The translations under genes and the position numbers were made by a program. Shown here in pieces: positions 1 through 6,336 of a stretch of 19,941 nt of DNA; within the stretch, counting starts at the first letter, position 1, and each line of letters starts with the position of its first letter. Origin of the DNA: an uncultured Pseudomonas sp. (GTDB lineage Bacteria; Pseudomonadota; Gammaproteobacteria; Pseudomonadales; Pseudomonadaceae); assembly GCF_946885885.1 (NCBI RefSeq), contig NZ_CAMPHN010000079.1, positions 1 to 19,941 of the forward strand, in the 5' to 3' direction. The notes below the pieces were generated by a model. It made no database searches, was not told the origin of the DNA, and was given only the letters and a program-made list of their open reading frames with translations.

Positions 1-130
1 GTTCGGCCTTGACGCACTCGGAGGCGATGATCAGATCGCCTTCGTTCTCGCGGTCCTCGTCGTCCATCAGGATGACCATCTTGCCCTGGCGGATGTCTTC
101 GATCAGTTCTTCGATGCTATTGAGTGCCAT
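1..130 (-). CDS. ribBA: RibBA / 3,4-dihydroxy-2-butanone 4-phosphate synthase, N-terminal fragment (runs off the window)
   Basis: This is the 5' end only, 43 codons, of a riboflavin biosynthesis gene that continues beyond position 1. The translation starts [14 protein letters not shown] and contains the [11 protein letters not shown] segment, the substrate- and metal-binding loop of the RibB domain. RibB converts ribulose 5-phosphate to 3,4-dihydroxy-2-butanone 4-phosphate in the cytoplasm. The start ATG (complement of 128-130) has AAGGAA upstream and lies 12 bases after the riboflavin synthase stop, so the two are cotranscribed. In Pseudomonas this gene is usually a RibB-RibA fusion, but the RibA part is outside the window, so bifunctionality is inferred from the family and from gene order. 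Confidence 0.93.
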   Translation of the reverse strand, partial: MALNSIEELIEDIRQGKMVILMDDEDRENEGDLIIASECVKAE

Positions 131-142
131 GTGGCGAATTCC

Positions 143-805
143 TTAATTCTTCAGGTAGCCGTGTTCGGCCAAAAAGCTTGCGGTCAGGCCCGAAGCGCTC
201 GGCTCGGCGGCCTTGTCGCCGAGCAGCAGGCGCTCCAGGTAGCGCGCCAGCAGATCCACTTCGAGGTTGACCTGGCTGCCCGGACGGTAGTCGACCATGA
301 TGGTTTCGGCGAGGGTGTGCGGCACTATGGTCAGCTCGAATTCGGCGCCATTCACCGCATTGACGGTGAGGCTGGTGCCATCGACGGTAATCGAGCCCTT
401 GTGCGCGATATATTTCGCCAGCTCGCGCGGCGCGCGGATTTTGAATTGCACGGCGCGGGCATTGTCGGCGCGGCTGACGACCTCGCCGACACCGTCGACG
501 TGACCGCTGACCAGGTGACCGCCGAGGCGGCTGGTCGGGGTCAGGGCCTTTTCCAGGTTGACCTTGCTGCCGGCCTTCAGGCTGATAAAGGCGGTGTGCG
601 CCAGGGTTTCGCGGCTGACATCGGCCCAGAAGCCATCGCCCGGCAACTCCACGGCGGTCAGGCACACGCCGTTGACCGCGATGCTGTCGCCGAGCTTGAC
701 GTCGCCCAGATCGAGCTTGCCGGTTTCCACGTACACCCGCACATCGCCACCCTTGGGGCTCAGCGCACGGATGCTACCAATCGCTTCGATAATTCCGGTA
801 AACAT
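143..805 (-). CDS. ribC: Riboflavin synthase, alpha subunit
   Basis: The 220-residue protein dismutates two 6,7-dimethyl-8-ribityllumazine molecules into riboflavin plus a pyrimidinedione. It begins MFTGIIEAIG, the signature N-terminus of the family, and has the expected two lumazine-binding repeats. Repeat one includes the VNGVCLT and SRLGGHLVSGHVDG segments, and repeat two the KGSITVDGTSLTVN segment. The length is typical. An open frame extends upstream to 955, but the start at 803-805 is chosen because MFTG is the conserved terminus and a strong GGGGAGG lies just upstream. It is the first gene behind the FMN riboswitch and is followed by ribBA. The same enzyme is called ribE in some genomes. 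Confidence 0.97.
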   Translation of the reverse strand: MFTGIIEAIGSIRALSPKGGDVRVYVETGKLDLGDVKLGDSIAVNGVCLTAVELPGDGFWADVSRETLAHTAFISLKAGSKVNLEKALTPTSRLGGHLVSGHVDGVGEVVSRADNARAVQFKIRAPRELAKYIAHKGSITVDGTSLTVNAVNGAEFELTIVPHTLAETIMVDYRPGSQVNLEVDLLARYLERLLLGDKAAEPSASGLTASFLAEHGYLKN

Positions 806-959
806 CAGACCTCCCCTGATCGCGACTTGCCGCACGGGCACCAGCGCCCGCCAACGGAAAGAAAAGCATAAGACATAGATACGCACTCCTGTTTGCAGAC
901 AAACAGGGCGTTTCGGATCGATAGGGATTGCTCGGGCACGGACAAACCGCGCCACTGGC

Positions 960-1047
960 GGGCTGTCGAAAAACCAGCTGCGCTGCCGATGCGTCGTTAA
1001 ACAGGCTCGACAGCCTCGCTTGCGTTTATCAACGGCCTACTAGAGGG
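960..1047. repeat. Degenerate, internally shortened copy of the MITE-like intergenic repeat, next to the riboswitch
   Basis: The left part (GGCTGTCGAAAAAC.AGCTGCG, then GTTAAA) and the right part (GCCTCGC..GCGTTTATCAACGGCCTACTAG) both resemble the ends of the fuller element at 1327-1519, read in the opposite orientation, at roughly 70% identity by eye. The middle third is missing. It lies between the aptamer and the riboflavin synthase start, so in the transcript it occupies the likely expression-platform region. Its ends can pair over 9 bp. Confidence 0.55.
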
Positions 1048-1052
1048 AATCC

Positions 1053-1206
1053 CGCTCTCTCTTTATCCGGACTTTAACCGTCGGCCCCGGAATCGCACCG
1101 GCTCTGCTGACCTTGTCGTAGCCCAAGGACTGCGACAAGCGCTCGCGGGCTAGACGCCTTGCGCGTCATTACCGCCGGTGGGGAATCTCACCCCGCCCTG
1201 AGAACG
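1053..1206 (-). ncRNA. FMN riboswitch (RFN element) aptamer controlling riboflavin synthase-ribBA
   Basis: Read on the minus strand, the sequence has every conserved block of the RFN element: TTCTCAGGGCGGGGTG, then ATTCCCCACCGGCGGTAA, then AGCCCGCGAGCG, then GGTCAGCAGAGCCGGTG, ATTCCGGGGCCGACGGTTA and AGTCCGGATAAAGAGAGAG. The P1 stem closes as CGTTCTC (1200-1206) with GAGAGCG (1053-1059), seven pairs including one G-U. FMN binding normally represses downstream rib genes. About 250 nt separate the aptamer from the riboflavin synthase start at 805. That stretch contains a 9-bp inverted repeat (GGCTGTCGA ... TCGACAGCC) that could be part of the expression platform. Confidence 0.96.
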
Positions 1207-1227
1207 TTTCGGCCATCTGCATGGCTG

Positions 1228-1246
1228 GCAGGCGTTTTATCACACT
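1228..1246 (-). promoter_or_regulatory. Candidate -10 region for the riboswitch transcript
   Basis: On the minus strand TGTGATAAAAC lies about 30 bases upstream of the aptamer. It resembles an extended -10 (TGnGATAAA). No convincing -35 hexamer was found at 16-18 bp, so this is a weak call based on position and one box. Confidence 0.3.
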
Positions 1247-1326
1247 TGGCGGCGAAGTGCATGGCGATCGGGGCGATGAAGAAGAATATGTACCCATTAA
1301 GTAAGTGTTGCCGCTTGCTTGGACCC

Positions 1327-1519
1327 TTAGCAGGCCGTTGAAAAATGTAGGCGAGGCAGGCAAGACAAGGACTAGGCGTCCCCACAAAAACGGCCGAAAA
1401 AGCGGACTGGGCTCGCACGCGAGTTTACTGCTGTAAATGAGCATTTTGACTGGGCTCGCATCCGAGGCCGTTTTTAACACAGCATTGCCAACGCAGGTAG
1501 TTTTTCAACGACCTGTTAG
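1327..1519. repeat. MITE-like non-coding inverted-repeat element, about 185 bp
   Basis: Terminal inverted repeats CAGGCCGTTGAAAAA (1331-1345) and TTTTTCAACGACCTG (1501-1515) match at 14 of 15 positions. They are flanked on both sides by TTAG (1327-1330 and 1516-1519), a possible 4-bp target duplication. Inside are two direct copies of GACTGGGCTCGCA (1405-1417 and 1448-1460). No plausible gene is encoded. The architecture is that of a non-autonomous element mobilised in trans. The family was not identified, though the sequence style resembles a repeat seen between genes in several Pseudomonas genomes. Confidence 0.7.
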
Positions 1520-2018
1520 TGAAAGCGGGAACACCTAGGCCTTGCCCGCAAGCGTCTGCCTTGCCCTTTTCGCGACCAAGCCCCCTCCCACAAGGGCCCG
1601 CGCGGCTTTGACCGTCGTCCTGGCAACCCCATACAGAGCCTTGAAGGATGATCGATGGCTTTCGTGCGATGGTCTGTGCGTCGCTATGACCCGGGCCACT
1701 GGGCAGCACCGGCGAGAGCATTCTCACGAAAATCTGTTCGCCCATGAGTGGCGGCTCCTAGACTCGGCCCTGCCGGTTACGCCGTCACATGTAGACGAGG
1801 CCCGCAGTACCGGATGGTATGGCTTTCGTAAGAGCCGCCTCGTCAAGCCCGTCTGCCCTGCATTTTTGCAACCGGCATTTGCAGCAGCGGCAAGGCCACG
1901 GTCACGTTTTCTTCAAGTTGCCTCATCCATCATTAGCGCCCAGCCCATGCGACCCCGAACCACCAGGCCAGGCGTGTGGCCGCTAACCGATACAATAACG
2001 GGCCAAGGAGAAACAGCC
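1520..2018. other. Gene-less stretch upstream of the multicopper oxidase
   Basis: An open frame in phase with the oxidase runs through this stretch from 1542. Its translation is low-complexity and Arg/Pro/Ala-rich with no recognisable domain, and the oxidase has its own ribosome site and signal peptide at 2005-2019. I see no RNA gene and no convincing promoter hexamers. The promoter for the whole plus-strand run probably lies here but cannot be placed by eye. Confidence 0.5.
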
Positions 2019-3758
2019 GTGCATCGTCACACCAGTGCGAGAGGCCGAATAACATGGATTGCCAGCGGGTTGTTAATGCTGTGCCTCATGCCACAGAGTC
2101 AGGCCGGTCAGGTCGGGGCACCCCTTTCGGATAACGCGGCGGAACGCCTGGCGTCGAATGCCCTGTTCGGTATCCGCGGGCTACCCCAGGGCAAGCCCAC
2201 CGCCCCCATTAACTACAACCACGAACCGCTGCCCCAGGCGCCGGTCATTCGTTCTAATTCGGCGACCCGCGAACTTCAGGTCGAATTGCGCGCCGCCTAC
2301 GCCAGCCGCAGCTTCACGACGCTGCGTAATGGCCAGTCCGTCACCGAACAGCTCTATCTGCGCAGCTACAACGGCCAGCCCGTCGGCCCGACCCTGGTGA
2401 CCCGACCCGGCGATACGCTGAAGATCCGCCTGGTCAACGATCTACCGCCGGATATCCCAATGCCGCACTGCAACGCGCATGGGGTCTGCAACCACAACTT
2501 CCCGCACCACTTCAACACCACCAACCTGCATACCCACGGGCTGCATGTGGACCCGAACGGCAAGAGCGACAACGTATTCATCCGCCTTGCCAATGGCCAG
2601 GCCTTCGATTACGAGATCGAGATTCCCGCCGATCACCCGGCCGGCACCTTCTGGTACCACGCCCACATGCACGGCTCGACCTCAGTCCAGGTCGGCAGCG
2701 GTATGGCCGGGGCCTTGATAGTCGAAGGCGACTATGATCGCACGCCGCGCCTGAAGACTGCGGACAAGCGCACCATCCTGCTCCAGGAAATCGCCTTTGA
2801 CCAGGACGGCCGCATCGAAAACAACGACACCTATGCCCCCACGGCATGGACCGACCAAGCGGCCCAGCGCGGCTGGCACATTTCGCTCAACGGCAAGGTG
2901 ATGCCGGAAATTCGCCTGCAACCGGGTGAAGTCGAGTTGTGGCGCCTGATCCATGGCGGCGTGCGCAAACTGCTCAACCTGCGGCTGGTCGCTGCCTGTG
3001 CAAGCGGGCCGACTGTGCCCCTGGTGCAACTGGCAGCCGATGGCATTCCCTTCAGCAGCAAGCGTCTGGCGGTGGACCACGGCGTGTTTCTCGCCCCTGG
3101 CTACCGCAGCGATGTCGCGGTGCGGGCGATCCAACCTGGCCTGTATTACCTGATCGACAGCGAGAGCCCAACCGCCGCGCTCGAACTGCCGGCCAGTTAT
3201 TGCGATCGGCAGCGCGGCGATGCCCCCCTGGTCCTCGATGGCCATGCCCAGAACATACTCGCCCGCGTGGTGGTGAGCGGTTTCCCACGATCGATGGCTT
3301 ATCCCCGCAATGCCCAGTTGGCCCGACTCAACCGCCCCGACCCCATCGCCGACCATGAACTGGCCGCGCTGCCGCAGTACGTCAGGTTTGATATAGACAT
3401 CAGCCGCGCCCCCTGGGTGGGCCTGATCAACGGCAAGGCCTACGATCCCGAGCAGCCGCGCATTCTCAAACTGGGCGAGGCGCAGACCTGGTACATCTCC
3501 TCGGTATTCTCCCACCACCCCTTCCATATCCATGTCAATCCGTTCGAGATCATCCAACGCGACGCCAACGGCAACATAGTCGATCGCTACTGGAAGGACA
3601 CGATCAACACCCCGGAGATCGACCCGAACGACGAAGCCGGCAGCACCATCGAGGCTCGGATGCGCTATCGCGACTTCTCCGGCGCGTTCGTCAGCCATTG
3701 CCACATCCTCGACCATGAGGATCACGGAATGATGGAAAAAGTCGTCATCCAGCCCTAA
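2019..3758 (+). CDS. Exported multicopper oxidase
   Basis: The 579-residue protein starts at GTG 2019, with AAGGAG eight bases upstream. It begins with a Sec-type signal peptide: basic n-region, hydrophobic core at residues 11-24, and probable cleavage at SQA-GQ after residue 29. No twin arginine is seen. All four copper motifs are present: HTHGLH (171-176), WYHAHMHG (212-219), HPFHIH (500-505) and HCHILDHEDHGMM (560-572). The type 1 centre has His500, Cys561, His566 and axial Met571, and the rest build the trinuclear cluster. It should couple one-electron oxidation of a substrate or metal ion to reduction of O2 to water in the periplasm. A Cys/His-rich loop at 149-164 precedes the first motif. 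It ends 79 bases before the PLP enzyme and probably shares its transcript. The substrate is unknown. Confidence 0.93.
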   Translation: MHRHTSARGRITWIASGLLMLCLMPQSQAGQVGAPLSDNAAERLASNALFGIRGLPQGKPTAPINYNHEPLPQAPVIRSNSATRELQVELRAAYASRSFTTLRNGQSVTEQLYLRSYNGQPVGPTLVTRPGDTLKIRLVNDLPPDIPMPHCNAHGVCNHNFPHHFNTTNLHTHGLHVDPNGKSDNVFIRLANGQAFDYEIEIPADHPAGTFWYHAHMHGSTSVQVGSGMAGALIVEGDYDRTPRLKTADKRTILLQEIAFDQDGRIENNDTYAPTAWTDQAAQRGWHISLNGKVMPEIRLQPGEVELWRLIHGGVRKLLNLRLVAACASGPTVPLVQLAADGIPFSSKRLAVDHGVFLAPGYRSDVAVRAIQPGLYYLIDSESPTAALELPASYCDRQRGDAPLVLDGHAQNILARVVVSGFPRSMAYPRNAQLARLNRPDPIADHELAALPQYVRFDIDISRAPWVGLINGKAYDPEQPRILKLGEAQTWYISSVFSHHPFHIHVNPFEIIQRDANGNIVDRYWKDTINTPEIDPNDEAGSTIEARMRYRDFSGAFVSHCHILDHEDHGMMEKVVIQP

Positions 3759-3791
3759 CAGGCTAAGCCCCCCCCATTCGCCATCCCCTGG

Positions 3792-3806
3792 GCCGCCCGC
3801 GGCGGC
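3792..3806 (+). other. Intercistronic GC hairpin before the PLP-enzyme gene
   Basis: GCCGCC-CGC-GGCGGC is a perfect 6-bp stem with a 3-nt loop, preceded by a run of eight C at 3769-3776. There is no U-tract, so it is not a classical terminator. It may set relative expression of the oxidase and the downstream genes, or stabilise the RNA. Confidence 0.4.
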
Positions 3807-3837
3807 GCCAGGTCTGTTCATCCTGAAGGAGGACATC

Positions 3838-5040
3838 ATGTCCATGGATACCGCAGTTGCCCCCCTCATCAAAAGCTCATCGACTTGCGCCAAGGAAGAC
3901 ATCACTCAGCATGAAATCGCAGCATTGAAGACCCGCTTCAACCTGGCCGATGCCCATACCCACCAGAAGCAGAGCCGCAGCCAGCGCGGCATAGTCGAGA
4001 GCCTGCCGAGCCTCTGGTATCAAGCCGAGAATCAAACCCAGTACCAGAGTGAGCAGGAATTCATCGAGGCGTTCTACGGCTTCCATGGCCAACACCGGGC
4101 CTTGCAGCGCAAGGACGAGATCTACCTGGTGTATGCCGCCTCGATCGGCATGCACATCACCGCCACCTACCTGAAGAAGCACAACCTGCGGGTAGGCCTG
4201 ATCGAGCCCTGCTTCGACAACCTGCACGACCTGATGAAACACATGCAGGTGCCCATGTCGCCCCTGAGCGAGTTGCTGTTTCGCGACCACTCGGCCATCT
4301 ACGGCAATCTGGTGGAGCATGCCATCGACCTGGATGCCATAGTCCTGGTCGACCCGAACAACCCCACCGGCTTCAGCCTGTTTTCCCCGGGTCCGGAAGC
4401 TTTCATGGAGGTCGTCCGCTTCTGCCTGGACCATGACAAGCTGCTGATCATGGACTTCTGCTTCGCCGCCTTCATGCTGGTCTCCGACCAGCCTCGCTGC
4501 GATGTCTACGCCATCCTGGAAGACACCGGCGTGCGCTACATCGCCATGGAGGACACCGGCAAGACCTGGCCCCTGCAGGATGCCAAGTGCGCCACCATCA
4601 TGGCCAGCCGCGACCTCAACGAGGATATCTACAACATAGTCACCAGCGTTTTGCTGAACGTCTCGCCCTTTATCCTCAATCTGATCACCCGCTACGTCCA
4701 GGACAGCGCGGCGGACGATTTCGCCTCGGTGCGCGAGGTGCTGGAAACCAATCGCGCCTACGCCCGGGAACAGCTGAATCTGCCCCTGCTCAGCTATTGC
4801 GAACCCATGGTCAGAACCAGCGTGGCCTGGTTCCAGATCACCGACCCCAGCCTGAACGCCGACGAGCTGCAGGACTACCTGCTGCGGCGCAACATCTACG
4901 TACTGCCGGGCAAGTACTTCTACTGGAACCACCCCCAGCAGGGCCAGCGCTACATCCGCCTCGCCCTGGCCCGCGAGCCGGAGCTGTTCGCCAGCGCCAT
5001 GCAGGCCATGCGCGTGGCGCTGGAGCAATTCAATGGCTGA
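3838..5040 (+). CDS. MppP/RohP-like PLP-dependent L-arginine oxidase/hydroxylase
   Basis: This 400-residue fold-type I PLP enzyme starts at ATG 3838 behind a strong AAGGAGG. The aminotransferase-like core shows VDPNNPTG (171-178), Asp206 in IMDFCF for the pyridine nitrogen, EDTGK with the likely Schiff-base Lys242, and Arg374 in YIRLALA for the substrate carboxylate. The N-terminal segment carries Glu26, Asp38 and His40, spaced 12 and 2 apart. As I remember it, the arginine oxidase MppP uses Glu15, Asp27 and His29 at the same spacing, and its Asp218/Lys221 pair matches Asp239/Lys242. MppP and RohP use O2 to oxidise and 4-hydroxylate L-arginine rather than transaminate it. The DapA-family and HDO neighbours favour RohP (azomycin pathway). 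An ordinary aminotransferase is the main alternative. Confidence 0.85.
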   Translation: MSMDTAVAPLIKSSSTCAKEDITQHEIAALKTRFNLADAHTHQKQSRSQRGIVESLPSLWYQAENQTQYQSEQEFIEAFYGFHGQHRALQRKDEIYLVYAASIGMHITATYLKKHNLRVGLIEPCFDNLHDLMKHMQVPMSPLSELLFRDHSAIYGNLVEHAIDLDAIVLVDPNNPTGFSLFSPGPEAFMEVVRFCLDHDKLLIMDFCFAAFMLVSDQPRCDVYAILEDTGVRYIAMEDTGKTWPLQDAKCATIMASRDLNEDIYNIVTSVLLNVSPFILNLITRYVQDSAADDFASVREVLETNRAYAREQLNLPLLSYCEPMVRTSVAWFQITDPSLNADELQDYLLRRNIYVLPGKYFYWNHPQQGQRYIRLALAREPELFASAMQAMRVALEQFNG

Positions 5041-5584
5041 GGTCGCACCCTTTATCGATGCCAGCGTCTTCCTCGGCATGCATCATGAGGACGAGACGAT
5101 TCGCCGGCGCTCCCTGGCTTTTTTCCACGGACACTACCGGGCTCGCGCGCGGATGAACTTCGAGCAGGTCGGCATCTGCGACGCCATCATCTGGCGTCAG
5201 CCGCGAGCGGTGCAGGACCTCTACTACCCCTTTATGGACCTGCTGCACAGCGACATGCAAATTCTGCGCGAGGGCTATACCTTCGCCGATTTACAGCGGG
5301 CCCTGGATGACCGTGCGCTCAGACACCTGCGTCCGGAACAGGCGCTGCTGGTCGCCCAGGTGCTGCTGAGCCGCGAGGGGCGGCTCTACACCCATGACAC
5401 GGCGTTACTGAAACTCCCCTGCCTGGAAGCCCAGTTGGGCAACTTCGACGACCTGCCGGCCCTGGGAGCGTTCCCCCCCGAGCTGCAAGACCTCTACCAG
5501 GCTTCACGCGCCTTCATTCTGACCGATAAGGATTGGCACCATGTCGAGATCCGGCACCTTCATACCCTTGATCACACCGCTTGA
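5033..5584 (+). CDS. PIN-like small protein (RohQ position; possibly DUF6190 family)
   Basis: This 183-residue cytosolic protein overlaps the previous stop by 8 bases (ATGGCTGA) and the next gene by 44 bases, so it is translationally coupled. The fold signals look PIN-like: FIDASVF near the N-terminus with Asp9, Glu44 in the MNFEQ segment, a helical middle, and LYTHDTALLKL with Asp122, where PIN nucleases have their third acid. No toxin/antitoxin partner is next to it; the neighbours are metabolic. In the azomycin locus the gene between the PLP enzyme and the DapA homologue is, as I recall, RohQ, implicated in cyclising guanidinoacetaldehyde to 2-aminoimidazole. I assign the role by position only. 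A DUF6190 assignment is from memory of that family's neighbourhoods. Confidence 0.7.
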   Translation: MAEVAPFIDASVFLGMHHEDETIRRRSLAFFHGHYRARARMNFEQVGICDAIIWRQPRAVQDLYYPFMDLLHSDMQILREGYTFADLQRALDDRALRHLRPEQALLVAQVLLSREGRLYTHDTALLKLPCLEAQLGNFDDLPALGAFPPELQDLYQASRAFILTDKDWHHVEIRHLHTLDHTA

Positions 5585-6323
5585 TGAGCATGGCCTGGTT
5601 TGCCGGCAGAGCGTGGCCCAACTGTTGGCGCATGCGCGCCACGCGGTGAACGGCTACATCCCCTGCCTGACTTCCGGAGAAGGCTGGAATCTGAGCCCCA
5701 GCCAGTGGACCGACATGCTGCGCTACACCCTGGCCGAAGCCGGCGAACAAACAGTGATTGCCGGCATCGAACGAGGCAGCACCGCCGAGGTCCTGGACTA
5801 CGCGCGGCAAGCCGCCCAACTGGGGGCTCGCGCGGTCATGTTGACCTCGCCCTTCGGCGCCAATGTCGATCAGCCCGCCATACTCGCCCATTACCGGACG
5901 ATCCATGACGGCACCGATCTGGATATCTACATCTACAACGAGTCGAGCTTGTCGGGCAATGAAACGGCCTTCGAGACCCTGCTGCAGATCGCCGAACTGA
6001 CGCGGGTGGTGGGCATCAAGGACTCCTCCGAGCAGCCGCGCAGCCCGGAACAGATCGCCGCCTTGCAGGCCCGCGGCCTGGCCTACTACCTCGGCTGGGA
6101 ACACCGCCTGGCCGGCGATTTGCCGGCCGATGGCAACGTGGTCTCCCTGGCCAATCTGGAGCCCATGCTCTGCCGGATGGCGCTGGATCGCTCGGAGCCG
6201 GCCATGCAGCGGGAAATCAGCCGCCTGAGTGAGGCCTACGACCTGTTCAGCGAGGACTGGTACCGTCACGTCAAGTTGGCACTCAAGGCCCGTGGGGTGA
6301 TCACCTCGGCCCGAACCGTATGA
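5541..6323 (+). CDS. Dihydrodipicolinate synthase-family aldolase (RohR-like retro-aldolase)
   Basis: This 260-residue class I aldolase-fold protein has the DapA-family landmarks: the Thr/Ser loop TSGE at 44-47 (usual GTTGE), Tyr132 in IYIYNES, and the Schiff-base Lys160 in VGIKDSS. Family members cleave or form bonds with pyruvate bound to that lysine. It is shorter than typical DapA (about 290-300). The operon position argues against lysine biosynthesis. In the azomycin pathway RohR cleaves 4-hydroxy-2-ketoarginine into pyruvate and guanidinoacetaldehyde, which suits these neighbours. ATG 5541 has AAGGA about 9 bases upstream and lies inside the 3' end of the previous gene. The next gene starts 13 bases after its stop. 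Confidence 0.87.
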   Translation: MSRSGTFIPLITPLDEHGLVCRQSVAQLLAHARHAVNGYIPCLTSGEGWNLSPSQWTDMLRYTLAEAGEQTVIAGIERGSTAEVLDYARQAAQLGARAVMLTSPFGANVDQPAILAHYRTIHDGTDLDIYIYNESSLSGNETAFETLLQIAELTRVVGIKDSSEQPRSPEQIAALQARGLAYYLGWEHRLAGDLPADGNVVSLANLEPMLCRMALDRSEPAMQREISRLSEAYDLFSEDWYRHVKLALKARGVITSARTV

Positions 6324-6336
6324 CGGGGAAGTGAAG

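Noticed and set aside
1425..1745. 106-codon minus-strand open frame across the MITE-like element
   Set aside because: It is built from the repeat itself and has no ribosome site or domain.
1542..2018. N-terminal extension of the multicopper oxidase by 159 codons (open frame from 1542)
   Set aside because: The translation has no domain-like character, and the GTG at 2019 has a good AAGGAG and is followed at once by a signal peptide. An extension would bury that signal.
2682..3905. 407-codon open frame on the minus strand opposite the multicopper oxidase
   Set aside because: Antisense frame produced by GC-rich third positions. The plus strand encodes a complete oxidase with all copper motifs.
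3877..5079. 400-codon open frame on the minus strand opposite the PLP enzyme
   Set aside because: Antisense shadow rich in Gly/Val/Gln/Asp with no domain. The plus-strand protein has intact catalytic residues.
5033..5584. PIN toxin of a toxin-antitoxin pair
   Set aside because: No small antitoxin gene precedes it; it overlaps metabolic genes on both sides.
5541..6323. Lysine biosynthetic DapA
   Set aside because: It is short, has an altered active-site loop, and is coupled to PLP/HDO genes rather than lysine or nlpB-type neighbours.
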